Shown: piece by piece, positions 17,721 to 27,706 of the stretch | How the letters are laid out: each line of letters begins with the position of its first letter | Numbering within the stretch: position 1 is the first letter of the stretch | Assembly (NCBI RefSeq): GCF_008932245.1 | Contig: NZ_CP034909.1 | Span: 2,555,001-2,619,000 of the forward strand | Length of the DNA stretch: 64,000 nucleotides | Direction of reading: 5' to 3' | DNA from: Sinorhizobium alkalisoli | GTDB lineage: Bacteria; Pseudomonadota; Alphaproteobacteria; Rhizobiales; Rhizobiaceae | Program-made: the position numbers and the translations under genes | Notes under the pieces: model-generated | Databases searched by the model: none | What the model saw: the letters and a program-made list of their open reading frames with translations, nothing else | Told to the model about the DNA's origin: nothing

Positions 17721-18038
17721 TCAGCATCCGCTCCTGGCGCCATCTGCATCGATGATGCACACGGCGCCCGGCATTTCCTGTAGCACGCTGCGGCGCACGG
17801 TATAGCGTCTGCCCGTACTGGCAGGGACGGAACCGGTGGTGATATTGTCGTAGTCGATCGGCCTGTTCGCAAGCATCCGCTTGTCGCTCTTCGACGACAG
17901 CATTGGCGTCAGAATCAGCGTCAGCGCGATCACTGCCGTCCCGAACAGCAGCGAAAGATTGAGCACACCCATCCGGCGGGACTGGCTTGCCGCCAGATCC
18001 TTGTCTTCGACCGTCCTCCAGAAATCCTCGTCCACCAT
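17721..18038 (-). CDS. Hypothetical single-pass membrane protein
   Basis: A 105-aa protein I cannot assign. It begins MVDEDFWRTVEDKDLAASQS, has one membrane segment (about residues 24-45, LLFGTAVIALTLILTPML), then a polar tail that includes RRYTVRRSVLQEMPGAVC. The tail topology is probably periplasmic. The start at MVDEDF is chosen because the upstream 29 codons of the longer frame look non-coding. The stop is 10 bp from the repeat block. Codon use is like the neighbours, so it is probably a real gene. Confidence 0.6.
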   Translation of the reverse strand: MVDEDFWRTVEDKDLAASQSRRMGVLNLSLLFGTAVIALTLILTPMLSSKSDKRMLANRPIDYDNITTGSVPASTGRRYTVRRSVLQEMPGAVCIIDADGARSGC

Positions 18039-18268
18039 TCCAGCCTCGCGAAATACTCTTAGGAGCAGCGTTGAAAGCACCTTCCCTTCAACTCGCTGAC
18101 GCTGCCCGACGCAATTGCCCTTCAACCGGCCCCGATTTGAAGCACAAACCGATTGCGACGAGTTTGCCTCACGGGTGATAAACTTTCGATTAATGAAATG
18201 TTGGAGATCAAGGGAATGGAAAGCGCGGACTCCGCACTCGCAACGGAGCGCTGGCTATCGGCTATCGG

Positions 18269-18682
18269 CTAAAGCAAATCCATCAGGAAAGGAATGAGCG
18301 GTTCGTCGGCCGGAGGCATCGGGTAATCGCGCATCGCCTTGGGACGCACCCATTTGATCGCCTGGCCCTCTCGTCCCTCGGCAAATCCCTCGTAGCGGCG
18401 GCAGATATAGAGCGGCATCAGGAGGTGGAAACTATCATAGCTGTGGCTCGCGAATGTCAGCGGCGCGAGGCATGCGACCTTGGTGCGGATGCCCAGTTCC
18501 TCCTCCAGCTCGCGGATCAGCGTCTCCTCCGGCGTTTCGGCGGCCTCGACTTTGCCGCCCGGAAATTCCCAGAGCCCAGCGAGCGACTTTCCTTTCGGTC
18601 GCTGCGCAAGCAGGATGCGCCCGTCCGAGTCGACCAGCGCGCAAGCCGCCACGAGCACGATCTTCTTTTCCTTGGTTTCCAT
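18269..18682 (-). CDS. mutT: MutT-type NUDIX hydrolase (8-oxo-dGTP diphosphatase)
   Basis: It hydrolyses oxidised nucleotide triphosphates to prevent mutation. The 137-aa protein carries a complete NUDIX box at residues 43-65 (G-x5-E-x7-RE-L-x-EE-x-G-I) preceded by [10 protein letters not shown]. Length and the [20 protein letters not shown] motif are those of MutT proper. It starts 3 bp after the GNAT gene stop, so it is the third gene of argJ-GNAT-mutT. Confidence 0.92.
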   Translation of the reverse strand: METKEKKIVLVAACALVDSDGRILLAQRPKGKSLAGLWEFPGGKVEAAETPEETLIRELEEELGIRTKVACLAPLTFASHSYDSFHLLMPLYICRRYEGFAEGREGQAIKWVRPKAMRDYPMPPADEPLIPFLMDLL

Positions 18683-18685
18683 GCC

Positions 18686-19492
18686 CTACACCTTCGGCGC
18701 GCGATAGACGTAACGATAGACCTCGGTAAAGCCGGCCTTGCGGTAAAGCGCTATTGCCGCCTCGTTATCGGCTTCCACCTGTAGCCAGGCCTTTTTCGCA
18801 CCACGAAGGCGGGCCCAGCGCAGCGACGCGTCGAGGAGCGCATCGCCCACGCCTTGGCGCCGCACCGACTCCGCAACCGCGAACTGCATGATGCCGGCGA
18901 GATCGTTGTCGTGCACGACAAGCGACACGGCCGTCGGCCCGATGTCGCGATCCTCGAAGAGGAATAGGCCGGTTTCGGGCTTGATCGCATTGATGATGCC
19001 GATCAAAGCCGCCTTGCTTTCGGGATCCTCCTTGCCGATCAGCAGCCGGGCATCGGCAAATCGTGCAACATCCTTGACCGGCAGATGATCCATGCCGTCG
19101 CCGAAATCGCGTTCCGCCAGATCGAGCGCCAGCACCAAGCTGCGCCCGAAAGCCGGCCAACCAGACTTGTCCATGTGGGCGATCATCTGCGGCGGCGTCA
19201 GCGGCGTCTGGCGGACGGTCAACACACACCCGTGCTCGGTAAAGCGCCGCGCCGCCTTGTCGAGCCTGATGGCTATGTCTCGATAGTCCGACGGGTCGAG
19301 CGGATTGACCGAGTTCAGGCGCTTGGAAGCATGGCCGGCGGTCAACCGGACCAGCCAACTTCCATCGTAGTATACACTGCTCGCCGGCCAGGCGCGGAAG
19401 CCGACGGCTTCGAGGCGCCGCACGCTCGGAAGGTTGACCGCCATGGCTTCGGTCTCGACATGGCCGTCCGGCCGTCCATCTTTCGATGTCAT
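18686..19492 (-). CDS. GNAT family N-acetyltransferase
   Basis: A 268-aa protein with the acetyl-CoA binding core in its C-terminal third (VAESVRRQGVGDALLDASLRWA, where RRQGVG is the Q/RxxGxG/A motif) and the EADNEAAIALYRKAGFTEVYRYVYR ending. The N-terminal half is divergent, as in two-lobed GNAT proteins. Position between argJ and mutT is constant in rhizobia. The acceptor is unknown; a role near arginine metabolism would be guesswork. An alternative start is MAVNLPSVRR, 16 codons downstream. Confidence 0.85.
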   Translation of the reverse strand: MTSKDGRPDGHVETEAMAVNLPSVRRLEAVGFRAWPASSVYYDGSWLVRLTAGHASKRLNSVNPLDPSDYRDIAIRLDKAARRFTEHGCVLTVRQTPLTPPQMIAHMDKSGWPAFGRSLVLALDLAERDFGDGMDHLPVKDVARFADARLLIGKEDPESKAALIGIINAIKPETGLFLFEDRDIGPTAVSLVVHDNDLAGIMQFAVAESVRRQGVGDALLDASLRWARLRGAKKAWLQVEADNEAAIALYRKAGFTEVYRYVYRAPKV

Positions 19493-19519
19493 GTTCTTGA
19501 GCCCCGATGAAGCGCCGGG

Positions 19520-20761
19520 TCAGCTTCTGTAATCGCCATTTATCTCGACATATTCCTTGGTGAGGTCGCAGGTATAGACGGTGGCGCTGCCCGAGCCGAG
19601 ACCGATTTCGACGCGTATCGGAATGGTCTCACCCTTCATCACCGCACTTGCGGCCGCTTCGGAATAGGCCGGGTCGCGCTCGCCCTCGACGGCGACGCGC
19701 ACATCGCCGAACCAGATCGCCAACCGGTCGCGCTCGGCCATTTCTCCGGACTTGCCGACCGCCATCACCACCCGGCCCCAATTCGCGTCCTCGCCCGCGA
19801 CCGCCGTCTTGACGAGCGGCGAATTGGCAATCGACAGCGCGATGCGCTTGGCGGCCGCATCGGTCTCGGCACCCTGGACCGTCACCTCCACCATCTTGCG
19901 CGCGCCCTCGCCATCGCGCACCACCTGCAGGGCCAGATCGCGAAGGAGATCATTGAGGGCTGCGCGGAAGGAAACGAGCCGCGGATCGTCCGAAGCCTCG
20001 ACCCGAGCCTGCCCGTCCTTTGCCGCCGCACCGGTTGCAAACAGCATCAGCGTATCAGAGGTGGAGGTGTCGCTGTCGACGGTCACGGAGTTGAAGGTCG
20101 GGCCGACACCGGCCGAGAGCAGTGCCTGCAGCGCCGCCGGTGCGATATCCGCATCGGTAACCACGAAAGAGAGCATAGTCGCCATATCCGGCGCGATCAT
20201 GCCGGCCCCCTTGGCGATTCCGTTGATCGTGACCTTGACACCGCCGATCTCGGTTTTGCGGGTGGCGACCTTTGGAAAGGTGTCCGTGGTCATGATCGCC
20301 TTGGCCGCCTCGAACCAGAAGTCCTCCGTGGCCTCCACCGCAAGCCGGTCGAGGACGCCGGCAAATTTCGCCGCGTCAAGCGGCTCGCCAATCACGCCCG
20401 TCGAGGCCAGGAAGATTTCGCCTTCGCTGCAGCCGACCGCCTGAGCCGCCGATTTCGCCGTGAGCTCAGTCGCTTCCCTGCCCTTCTTGCCGGTGAAGGC
20501 ATTGGCATTGCCGGAATTGACCACGACCGCACGGGCGACGCCGGCGGGGAGGTTCTTCCGGCAGAAGTCGACCGGAGCGGACGGGCACTTGGAGCGCGTA
20601 AAAACACCGGCCACGGCGGTCGGCGCGTCGAAGATCATCATCAGCACGTCGGTGCGGTTCTTGTACTTTATCCCCGCTGCGGCGGTTGCCATACGCACGC
20701 CGCGCAGCGCTGGCATTTCGGCGAAGGTTTTCGGAGCAAGTGGAGAAACGGAACCGGACAT
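19520..20761 (-). CDS. argJ: Bifunctional ornithine acetyltransferase/N-acetylglutamate synthase
   Basis: It transfers acetyl from N-acetylornithine to glutamate, the recycling step of arginine synthesis. The 413-aa proenzyme is cut by itself at Thr195 in the [16 protein letters not shown] motif, making alpha and beta chains; this Thr is also the catalytic nucleophile. SGNANAFTG (about 83-91) is also conserved. The start [10 protein letters not shown] gives the standard length. It heads argJ-GNAT-mutT. argH is 19 kb downstream in this window. Confidence 0.96.
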   Translation of the reverse strand: MSGSVSPLAPKTFAEMPALRGVRMATAAAGIKYKNRTDVLMMIFDAPTAVAGVFTRSKCPSAPVDFCRKNLPAGVARAVVVNSGNANAFTGKKGREATELTAKSAAQAVGCSEGEIFLASTGVIGEPLDAAKFAGVLDRLAVEATEDFWFEAAKAIMTTDTFPKVATRKTEIGGVKVTINGIAKGAGMIAPDMATMLSFVVTDADIAPAALQALLSAGVGPTFNSVTVDSDTSTSDTLMLFATGAAAKDGQARVEASDDPRLVSFRAALNDLLRDLALQVVRDGEGARKMVEVTVQGAETDAAAKRIALSIANSPLVKTAVAGEDANWGRVVMAVGKSGEMAERDRLAIWFGDVRVAVEGERDPAYSEAAASAVMKGETIPIRVEIGLGSGSATVYTCDLTKEYVEINGDYRS

Positions 20762-21053
20762 GGGACATACCTGCTTTGGAAGCCTTGGGTGGGTGTGACA
20801 AACGCCCGAGCGGTATACAGCCGCCGGGCATTCCGACCTTGTCGAAGGCGGAGCGGCACGTTGAAGCGACACTGACTTCGCCTCACTCTCGCACTGCTCC
20901 TGCCAACGGCGGTGCGCTACGCTGTCGGAGGTGCGAGAGCCGCCGCGCACCGTCAATCGGGGGCGGAGAAATCGCTGTAGCGCCCTGAACTGCTGCATGC
21001 CTTCGTCTTCGAGGTCGATCGAGGAGACATGCAGTGGGGCACCCCAGAGAACG
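20762..21053. repeat. Intergenic region with degenerate mosaic repeat
   Basis: Between argJ and the isomerase gene. At about 20955-21034 there is the tail of the 44-bp unit (ATCGCTGTAG) followed by a damaged long palindrome (CTGCTGCATG...GGAGACATGCAG). No gene is supported in the rest. Confidence 0.65.
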
Positions 21054-21911
21054 TTACCGTGCCTCCCGCGCCGCATTGGCCGCGTCGTAGGCCTTTTTCA
21101 GCTCGGCATCGGAAATCTCGACCTCCGTCGACTCTTTCGCGGTCGCCAGCAACGCCAGGTACTTGTCACGCATGACAAGCTGACGCACCTGCGGCTCGAC
21201 CTGTTCGAGCGTCGGGGGCGCCTGCGGCCGCTTGTCCTCGACGAGGATCACGTGATAGCCGAACTGGGTCTTTACCGGCTCCTTGGTATAGGCGCCCTTC
21301 TCCAGTGCGAAGGCGGCCGCCTCGAATTCGGGCACCATCCGGCCCTTGGTGAAGTAGCCGAGATCGCCGCCGTCGTCCTTGTTCGGATCGGTGGATTTGG
21401 CCTTGGCGAGATCGACAAAGCTCTTGCCCGCGTCGAGTTCCTTGATGATCTCCTTGGCTTCCTCCTCGGTCTTGACGAGGATGTGCCGCGCCTTCACCTC
21501 CTCCTGTGCCGGGATGGCTGCGATTTCTTTCTCGTAACGCGCCTTGACGTCATCCTCGGTGATGGCGTCGACGACGTGTTTCTTGAAGAAGGCGTTGTGA
21601 AGTTCGCGCTCGGTCAGAAAGGCGATGCGCTGCTTGTACGTCTCGTCGTTCTGAAGTCCTTCCTTCTCGGCGTCCTTCGCCAGAAGCTTCACGTCGATGA
21701 CGGATGAGAGAGCCGCAGCCCGCTTCTGCTCCTCCGGCATGCGCTCAAGCTGAGGATCGAGACTGCCGATCGCCAGGTCAAGCTCCGACTGGCGAATTTC
21801 CTGATCGCCGACCTTCGCGACGATCGGGTCCGTCTCTTCGGCGCGAACGACACCGCCCGCCGCGATCATCGCGACCAGCGCCGCGAGCGCCAGGGTCTTG
21901 TATCTGGACAT
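21054..21911 (-). CDS. Periplasmic parvulin-type peptidylprolyl isomerase
   Basis: A 285-aa exported foldase. It has an N-terminal signal peptide (about 1-23, cleavage near VVRAEE) and a SurA/PrsA-like N-terminal helical region. The parvulin domain covers about residues 138-230 ([38 protein letters not shown]). It helps fold outer-membrane or periplasmic proteins. It is divergent from secA, which suits an envelope-biogenesis locus. It could be called PrsA or a SurA-like protein; the family does not separate them clearly. Confidence 0.9.
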   Translation of the reverse strand: MSRYKTLALAALVAMIAAGGVVRAEETDPIVAKVGDQEIRQSELDLAIGSLDPQLERMPEEQKRAAALSSVIDVKLLAKDAEKEGLQNDETYKQRIAFLTERELHNAFFKKHVVDAITEDDVKARYEKEIAAIPAQEEVKARHILVKTEEEAKEIIKELDAGKSFVDLAKAKSTDPNKDDGGDLGYFTKGRMVPEFEAAAFALEKGAYTKEPVKTQFGYHVILVEDKRPQAPPTLEQVEPQVRQLVMRDKYLALLATAKESTEVEISDAELKKAYDAANAAREAR

Positions 21912-22015
21912 ATATCTAACCTTTCACATTGGCCGTCAGCGCGACGCCAAGCCTTAAGCGGACTGCACAACACCAGAATGTGGCAGTTCTGCAGCCGGCC
22001 GGCCGTGCAAGTGCG

Positions 22016-22043
22016 TTGACATAATCCGACCCCCCTCTTATCT
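22016..22043 (+). promoter_or_regulatory. Sigma70 promoter of secA
   Basis: TTGACA (22016-22021), 16-base spacer, TTATCT (22038-22043), about 120 bp before the secA start. The -35 is the full consensus. Confidence 0.55.
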
Positions 22044-22164
22044 GTCACGCAACCTCGCGTCCAGAACAGTTTTCCGGGCGTTTCACGGCACTTCGCGGTT
22101 TTTCGGGCGAACCTGAAGCCCGATTCTGAAACCGCAGGCGACAAAAAAGGAAAGGACCATTCTA

Positions 22165-24870
22165 ATGGTCAGTCTCGGCGGCCTTGCCCGCAAGTTGTTT
22201 GGCTCTTCCAACGATCGCCGCGTCCGCAGCTACAAGGGCCGGGTGGATGCCATCAGCGCCCTCGAATCCGATATGCAGGCTCTGAGCGACGAAGCGTTGG
22301 CGGCAAAGACGGCAGAGTTTCGCCAGCAGCTTTCCGACGGCAAGACCCTCGACGACATCCTGGTTCCGGCCTTTGCCGTCGTACGCGAAGCGGCACGCCG
22401 CGTGCTCGGCCTGCGCCCCTTCGACGTTCAGCTCATCGGCGGCATGATCCTGCACGAGCGCTCCATCGCCGAAATGAAGACCGGCGAAGGCAAGACGCTC
22501 GTCGCGACACTGCCCGTCTATCTGAACGCGCTTGCCGGCAAGGGCGTCCATGTCGTCACCGTCAATGATTACCTCGCCCAGCGCGATGCAGGCATGATGG
22601 GCCGCGTCTACGGCTTTCTCGGCTTGACGACGGGCGTCATCGTCCATGGTTTGACCGACGAGCAGCGCCGTGAAGCCTATGCCTGCGACGTCACCTACGC
22701 CACCAACAACGAACTCGGCTTCGATTATCTCCGCGACAATATGAAGTACGAACGCTCGCAGATGGTGCAGCGCGGTCACTTTTTCGCGATCGTCGACGAG
22801 GTCGACTCCATCCTCGTCGACGAGGCGCGCACGCCGCTCATCATCTCCGGTCCGCTTGATGATCGCTCGGAACTCTATAACACCATCAACGACTTCATCC
22901 CGCTGCTGGCGCCGGAAGACTACGAGATCGACGAGAAGCAGCGCTCTGCCAACTTCTCGGAGGAAGGCACCGAGAAGCTCGAGAACCTGTTGCGCGAAGC
23001 GGGCCTCTTGAAGGGTGAGTCGCTCTATGACATCGAGAACGTCGCGATCGTCCACCACGTCAACAATGCGCTGAAGGCTCACAAGCTGTTCACCCGCGAC
23101 AAGGACTACATCGTCCGCAACGGCGAGATCGTCATCATCGACGAGTTCACCGGCCGTATGATGCCGGGCCGCCGCTATTCGGAAGGCCAGCACCAGGCAC
23201 TCGAAGCCAAGGAAAAGGTGCAGATTCAGCCCGAGAACCAGACGCTCGCCTCGGTCACCTTCCAGAACTACTTCCGCATGTATGAAAAGCTTGCGGGCAT
23301 GACCGGCACCGCGGCGACGGAAGCCGAGGAATTCGGCAATATCTACGGCCTCGAAGTGGTGGAAGTTCCGACGAACCTGCCGATCCAGCGCCGCGACGAG
23401 GACGATGAGGTCTATCGGACCGCCGGCGAGAAGTACAAGGCGATCATCGAGGAGATCAAGACGGCGCACGAGCGCGGTCAGCCGATGCTTGTCGGCACCA
23501 CCTCGATCGAAAAATCGGAGTTGCTCGCCGAGATGCTGAAGAAGAGCGGCTTCTCCAAGTTTCAGGTTCTGAATGCCCGTTATCACGAGCAGGAAGCCTA
23601 TATCGTCGCCCAGGCCGGCGTGCCGGGCGCCGTGACGATCGCCACCAACATGGCGGGCCGCGGAACCGACATCCAGCTCGGCGGCAACCCGGACATGCGC
23701 ATCCAGCAGGAATTGGGCGACGTCGAGCCGGGTCCCGAGCGCGAAGCACGCGAAAAGGCAATCCGCGAGGAAGTGCAGAAGCTTAAGGAGCAGGCGCTCG
23801 CCGCAGGCGGGCTCTACGTGCTGGCCACCGAACGGCATGAGAGCCGCCGCATCGACAATCAGCTGCGCGGCCGCTCGGGGCGCCAGGGCGACCCCGGCCG
23901 TTCGAAGTTCTACCTGTCGCTGCAGGATGACCTGATGCGCATCTTCGGCTCAGACCGCATGGACGGCATGCTGCAGAAGCTGGGCCTGAAGGAAGGCGAA
24001 GCCATCGTCCATCCCTGGATAAACAAGGCGTTGGAACGCGCGCAGAAGAAGGTCGAAGCGCGCAACTTCGATATCCGGAAGAACCTTCTTAAATACGACG
24101 ACGTCCTCAACGATCAGCGCAAGGTCATCTTCGAGCAGCGCCTCGAGCTTATGGACGCAACGGATGTCGGCGAGACCATCGCCGACATGCGCAACGAAGT
24201 GATCGAGGACATTGTCGGCAAGCGCATCCCTGAACGGGCCTATGCCGAGCAATGGGACATGGAAGGGCTTAAGGCTGACGTCCAACAATATCTCAACCTC
24301 GATCTTCCCGTCGTCGAATGGGCTGCGGAAGAAGGTATTGCCGAGGACGACATCCTCGAGCGCATCACCGCCGCCGCCGACAAGGCCGCGGCCGACCGGG
24401 CGGAACGCTTCGGGCCCGATATCATGCAATATGTCGAACGCTCGGTCGTGCTGCAGACGCTCGACCATCTTTGGCGCGAGCACATCGTCAACCTCGACCA
24501 TCTCCGCTCCGTCATCGGCTTCCGCGGTTACGCACAGCGCGACCCGCTGCAGGAATACAAATCCGAGGCGTTCGAGCTGTTCCAGGCCCTGCTCGTCAAT
24601 CTCCGTCAAGCCGTGACCGCGCAATTGATGCGCGTTGAGCTGGTGCGCGAGGCGCCGCAGGAGCCGCAGCCCTTGCCGCCGATGGAAGCGCACCACATCT
24701 CCCCGCTCACCGGCCAGGACGATTTCGCGCAGGCGGGAGAGACGCTGCTCGCAACCGCTCCCCGCAATCCGGCCGATCCCTCGACCTGGGGCAAGGTGGC
24801 GCGCAATGAGCCATGCCCCTGCGGTTCCGGCAAGAAATACAAGCATTGCCACGGAATCTATGAAGCCTGA
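22165..24870 (+). CDS. secA: Preprotein translocase ATPase SecA
   Basis: The motor that drives unfolded preproteins through SecYEG. It is 901 aa, the usual length. NBD1 has Walker [10 protein letters not shown] (105-113) and a DEVD box ([20 protein letters not shown]), followed by the preprotein cross-linking domain. NBD2 carries [20 protein letters not shown]. The C-terminal zinc site is [14 protein letters not shown] with Cys884, Cys886, Cys895 and His896, the SecB/ribosome-binding tail. It is monocistronic, with its own promoter and terminator. No SecM-like upstream ORF is seen. Confidence 0.98.
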   Translation: MVSLGGLARKLFGSSNDRRVRSYKGRVDAISALESDMQALSDEALAAKTAEFRQQLSDGKTLDDILVPAFAVVREAARRVLGLRPFDVQLIGGMILHERSIAEMKTGEGKTLVATLPVYLNALAGKGVHVVTVNDYLAQRDAGMMGRVYGFLGLTTGVIVHGLTDEQRREAYACDVTYATNNELGFDYLRDNMKYERSQMVQRGHFFAIVDEVDSILVDEARTPLIISGPLDDRSELYNTINDFIPLLAPEDYEIDEKQRSANFSEEGTEKLENLLREAGLLKGESLYDIENVAIVHHVNNALKAHKLFTRDKDYIVRNGEIVIIDEFTGRMMPGRRYSEGQHQALEAKEKVQIQPENQTLASVTFQNYFRMYEKLAGMTGTAATEAEEFGNIYGLEVVEVPTNLPIQRRDEDDEVYRTAGEKYKAIIEEIKTAHERGQPMLVGTTSIEKSELLAEMLKKSGFSKFQVLNARYHEQEAYIVAQAGVPGAVTIATNMAGRGTDIQLGGNPDMRIQQELGDVEPGPEREAREKAIREEVQKLKEQALAAGGLYVLATERHESRRIDNQLRGRSGRQGDPGRSKFYLSLQDDLMRIFGSDRMDGMLQKLGLKEGEAIVHPWINKALERAQKKVEARNFDIRKNLLKYDDVLNDQRKVIFEQRLELMDATDVGETIADMRNEVIEDIVGKRIPERAYAEQWDMEGLKADVQQYLNLDLPVVEWAAEEGIAEDDILERITAAADKAAADRAERFGPDIMQYVERSVVLQTLDHLWREHIVNLDHLRSVIGFRGYAQRDPLQEYKSEAFELFQALLVNLRQAVTAQLMRVELVREAPQEPQPLPPMEAHHISPLTGQDDFAQAGETLLATAPRNPADPSTWGKVARNEPCPCGSGKKYKHCHGIYEA

Positions 24871-24875
24871 TCGAG

Positions 24876-24906
24876 ATGCCGCCTCTACACAGTAGGCGGC
24901 ATTTTC
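24876..24906 (+). terminator. Intrinsic terminator of secA
   Basis: ATGCCGCCT and AGGCGGCAT form a perfect 9-bp stem with a 9-nt loop, followed by TTTT, starting 6 bp after the secA stop. Confidence 0.85.
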
Positions 24907-24995
24907 GTCTGAACCGCATGGAAGGCGTTGAACCGTTTGTTAACGCTGATCTGGCAGAAGTGAGACCCTGTATTGCGTAATCTCAGGGTGTCCTC

Positions 24996-26423
24996 GTGTT
25001 CATGGCGGTATGTCAAACGGCCGGACGAATATTGCCGTCGGCGCTGAGGCTCCGACTGGTTCCAATCCTTGAGCGGCTCGCCGCAACTTTGTCCGGCGCC
25101 GATTCCCGCAGCCGCGCGCAGCGCATGGCGCTCATCGCCTTCATCATCCGTATACTGAGCGCAGCGATCGCCTTCGTCTCTCAGATCGCGATCGCGCGCC
25201 TCATGGGCGAATTCGAATACGGCGTCTTCATTTTCGTCTGGGTGATGGCGGTCCTGTTCGGCAACCTCTCCTGCCTCGGACTTCACGCGGCGGTCATCCG
25301 CTTCCTGCCGGAATATCATACGACCTCGGCACTCCCAGAAATCCGCGGCCTGACGACGACGGCACGCATATTTGCCCTCGTCTCCGCCAGCACCCTTGCC
25401 GCGATCGCGGCCATCGGACTCTGGCTCTTCGGGCGCACCATCGAGAACTACTACATCCTTCCGCTCTATCTCGGCCTCTGCACCCTGCCGATGATCGCGC
25501 TCGGCGACGTGATGGACGGCACCGCCCGCGCCCATGGCTGGCCGATCGCGGCGCTGAGCCCGACCTATATCGTACGGCCGCTGCTCATCCTCGCCTTCAT
25601 GCTCTTCGCGATCGCCGCCGGTCTGCCCCGCGACGCGACGACGGCTATGGCGGCCGCTCTGGCGGCAACCTATGTCACCGCACTCGGTCAATTCCTCGCC
25701 ATGGTGTGGCGGCTCGGCCGCCATTATGCGCGTGGACCGATGAAGATCGAGCTCGGCCGCTGGCTGCGCGTCTCGGTTCCGATCTTCCTCGTCGACGGTT
25801 TTGGATTCCTGCTCACCAATTCCGACGTGGTGATCGTCGGGCTCTATCTGAAGCCGGACGAGGTTGCGATCTATTTTGCCGCCGCCAAGACGATGGCGCT
25901 GGTGCATTTCGTCATGTTTGCGGTCAAGGCCGCGGCGGGTCCGCGCTTTTCCGCGGCGATGGCCCTGCGTGACCGTCGACAATTGTCCGAGATCGCCATC
26001 GAGAGCGCGCGCTGGTCTTTCTGGCCATCGCTCGCGATCGGCTGCACCGTGGTCGCGGCCGGGCCCTTGCTGCTTTCGCTGTTCGGTCCGGCCTTCACCG
26101 CCGGCGCTCCGCTGATGGCGATCCTTTTGGCCGGAATCCTCGCCAAGTCGTTTGTCGGTCCTGCCGAAACCCTGCTCACCATGGCCGGCCGGCAGAAGCT
26201 CTGCGTCGGCCTTTATGCCGGGGCCCTTAGCGCCAATATCGCGCTGAACATTACGCTCGTGCCGCTTTTCGGCCTGACGGGGGCGGCGTGCGCAACGGCC
26301 GGCGCGATGTTCGCGGAGGCGGCAATCCTGCACGTGGCGGTCAGGCACACATTCGGATTCACCCTGCTCGCGCTGGCGGGCGGAGGCGATAACGGCGAAA
26401 AGAAGGAGGCGAGCAGGCCATGA
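24996..26423 (+). CDS. Polysaccharide flippase-like membrane protein (Wzx/MATE-type)
   Basis: A 475-aa integral membrane protein with about 12 hydrophobic segments, of the oligosaccharide flippase/MVF superfamily. Characteristic parts are the FGVFIFVWV-like first helices (EFEYGVFIFVWVMAVLFG) and GLTGAACATAGAMFAEA near the end. It probably moves a lipid-linked sugar across the inner membrane. It ends with a 4-nt ATGA overlap with the next gene, so the pair is coupled. The start is GTG at 24996; ATG at 25002 is two codons downstream. No glycosyltransferase gene is near, so the substrate is unknown. Confidence 0.8.
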   Translation: MFMAVCQTAGRILPSALRLRLVPILERLAATLSGADSRSRAQRMALIAFIIRILSAAIAFVSQIAIARLMGEFEYGVFIFVWVMAVLFGNLSCLGLHAAVIRFLPEYHTTSALPEIRGLTTTARIFALVSASTLAAIAAIGLWLFGRTIENYYILPLYLGLCTLPMIALGDVMDGTARAHGWPIAALSPTYIVRPLLILAFMLFAIAAGLPRDATTAMAAALAATYVTALGQFLAMVWRLGRHYARGPMKIELGRWLRVSVPIFLVDGFGFLLTNSDVVIVGLYLKPDEVAIYFAAAKTMALVHFVMFAVKAAAGPRFSAAMALRDRRQLSEIAIESARWSFWPSLAIGCTVVAAGPLLLSLFGPAFTAGAPLMAILLAGILAKSFVGPAETLLTMAGRQKLCVGLYAGALSANIALNITLVPLFGLTGAACATAGAMFAEAAILHVAVRHTFGFTLLALAGGGDNGEKKEASRP

Positions 26424-27697
26424 GCGGCAATATCCAGCTTCCCGGCGATGCAAACGGCATGGCGACCCGCATGCCCGGCGGCTTGGCGGCGCGGCCGCCC
26501 TTCGATCCGTCCCAGGCCGAGCGCCTGCTCCCGGTCGGACGATCCGGGCGGCATCTAGCGATCTATCCGGCACGAGCCGGCTACGAATTGCAGCGGGAAC
26601 TCGATTTTCTCTCCAACCGCGCCATCGAGCCGAACGTCTTCTTCACCGGACGCTTTCTGGCGCCGGCCATGCCCCGGCTGGAGGATCGGGTCGTCCGCCT
26701 CGCCGTCATTCGCGACGACAACGAACGCAGCAGCCGCATGCGCTTCGCCATGCCGTTTTCGCTCGAAAAGCCGGGGTTTTCGATCGGCGCGCCGATCATC
26801 CGCGCCTGGTCCAATCCCTTCGGCCCCCTGGGCGTCCCGCTCCTCGATGCGGAAGACGCGGCGGAGACGATCAGCAACGTCTATGAGGCGCTCGCCGCCC
26901 GCGATTCCGGCCTGCCGCAGGTTCTGGTGCTGCCTGACATCCGGCTCAAGGGTAAATTCGCGCAGCTCGCCCGCGCCGTCGCCATCGGCGAGAACCTACC
27001 GCTGACAGTGACCGACACTTTCGAGCGGCCGATGCTCGACAGCCTGCTCGACGGCACCGCCTATCTGCGCAAGGCAATCAGCCGCAGCCATTTCAAGGAA
27101 TTGCGGCGGCAATGGAACAATCTCGGGAAATGCGGCGATCTCGCCTATTGCGTCGCACGCCAGCCGGAGGAGATCCGCTGGCGAATGGAGGAGTTCCTCG
27201 CGCTCGAGGCCTCCGGCTGGAAGGGACGAGAGCGCAGCGCCATGATCGTGGACCGCTACCGCGCCGCCTTCGCGAGGGAGGCGATCACCAATCTCGCGGA
27301 GGGCGATAGCGTCCGAATCCACACGCTCGATCTGGACGGCAAGGCGATCGCGGCGATGGTGGTTCTGCTGATGGCCGGCGAGGCCTATACGTGGAAGACC
27401 GCCTATGACGAACGTTATGCGAAGTTCTCGCCGGGCAAGCTGCTGCTGGCACAACTGACCGAGTGGCACCTCGACGACGCCAATACGCTCCGCTCCGACT
27501 CCTGCGCAGTGCCGGATCATCCGATGATTGCCCGCTTCTGGCAGGAGCGCGAGGAAATGGGCACGCTCGTGATCGGCCTCAAGCAGAACCGCGACCGTGA
27601 CGTGCGCCAGGTCGCAGCCCAGCTTCACCTCTACCGCAATACTCGCAACATGGCCCGAATGCTGCGCGACAAGATACGGGCGCTGGCGGGGCGGTGA
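26420..27697 (+). CDS. CelD/BcsL-FemAB-like GNAT acyltransferase
   Basis: A 425-aa cytoplasmic protein of the BioF2/CelD-like acetyltransferase family. The GNAT core is in the C-terminal half: FLALEASGWKGR (about 260), then LDGKAIAAMVVLLMAGEAYTWKTAYDERYAKFSPGKLL, the usual core of this family. Such proteins accompany polysaccharide synthesis loci and are thought to acylate sugars or lipids. The direct coupling to a flippase gene by ATGA overlap supports an envelope-polysaccharide role (inference). It is convergent with the acyl-CoA synthetase gene 9 bp away. Confidence 0.82.
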   Translation: MSGNIQLPGDANGMATRMPGGLAARPPFDPSQAERLLPVGRSGRHLAIYPARAGYELQRELDFLSNRAIEPNVFFTGRFLAPAMPRLEDRVVRLAVIRDDNERSSRMRFAMPFSLEKPGFSIGAPIIRAWSNPFGPLGVPLLDAEDAAETISNVYEALAARDSGLPQVLVLPDIRLKGKFAQLARAVAIGENLPLTVTDTFERPMLDSLLDGTAYLRKAISRSHFKELRRQWNNLGKCGDLAYCVARQPEEIRWRMEEFLALEASGWKGRERSAMIVDRYRAAFAREAITNLAEGDSVRIHTLDLDGKAIAAMVVLLMAGEAYTWKTAYDERYAKFSPGKLLLAQLTEWHLDDANTLRSDSCAVPDHPMIARFWQEREEMGTLVIGLKQNRDRDVRQVAAQLHLYRNTRNMARMLRDKIRALAGR

Positions 27698-27706
27698 GCG
27701 ACGGAA

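Noticed and set aside
22162..23838. 558-codon minus-strand open frame opposite secA
   Set aside because: It is antisense to the most conserved part of secA and shows no recognisable motif.
24885..26573. 562-codon minus-strand open frame opposite the flippase gene
   Set aside because: It is charged, Arg/Asp/Glu-rich low-complexity sequence with no domain. It mirrors the plus-strand membrane protein, which has clear family motifs, and results from GC-rich codon structure.
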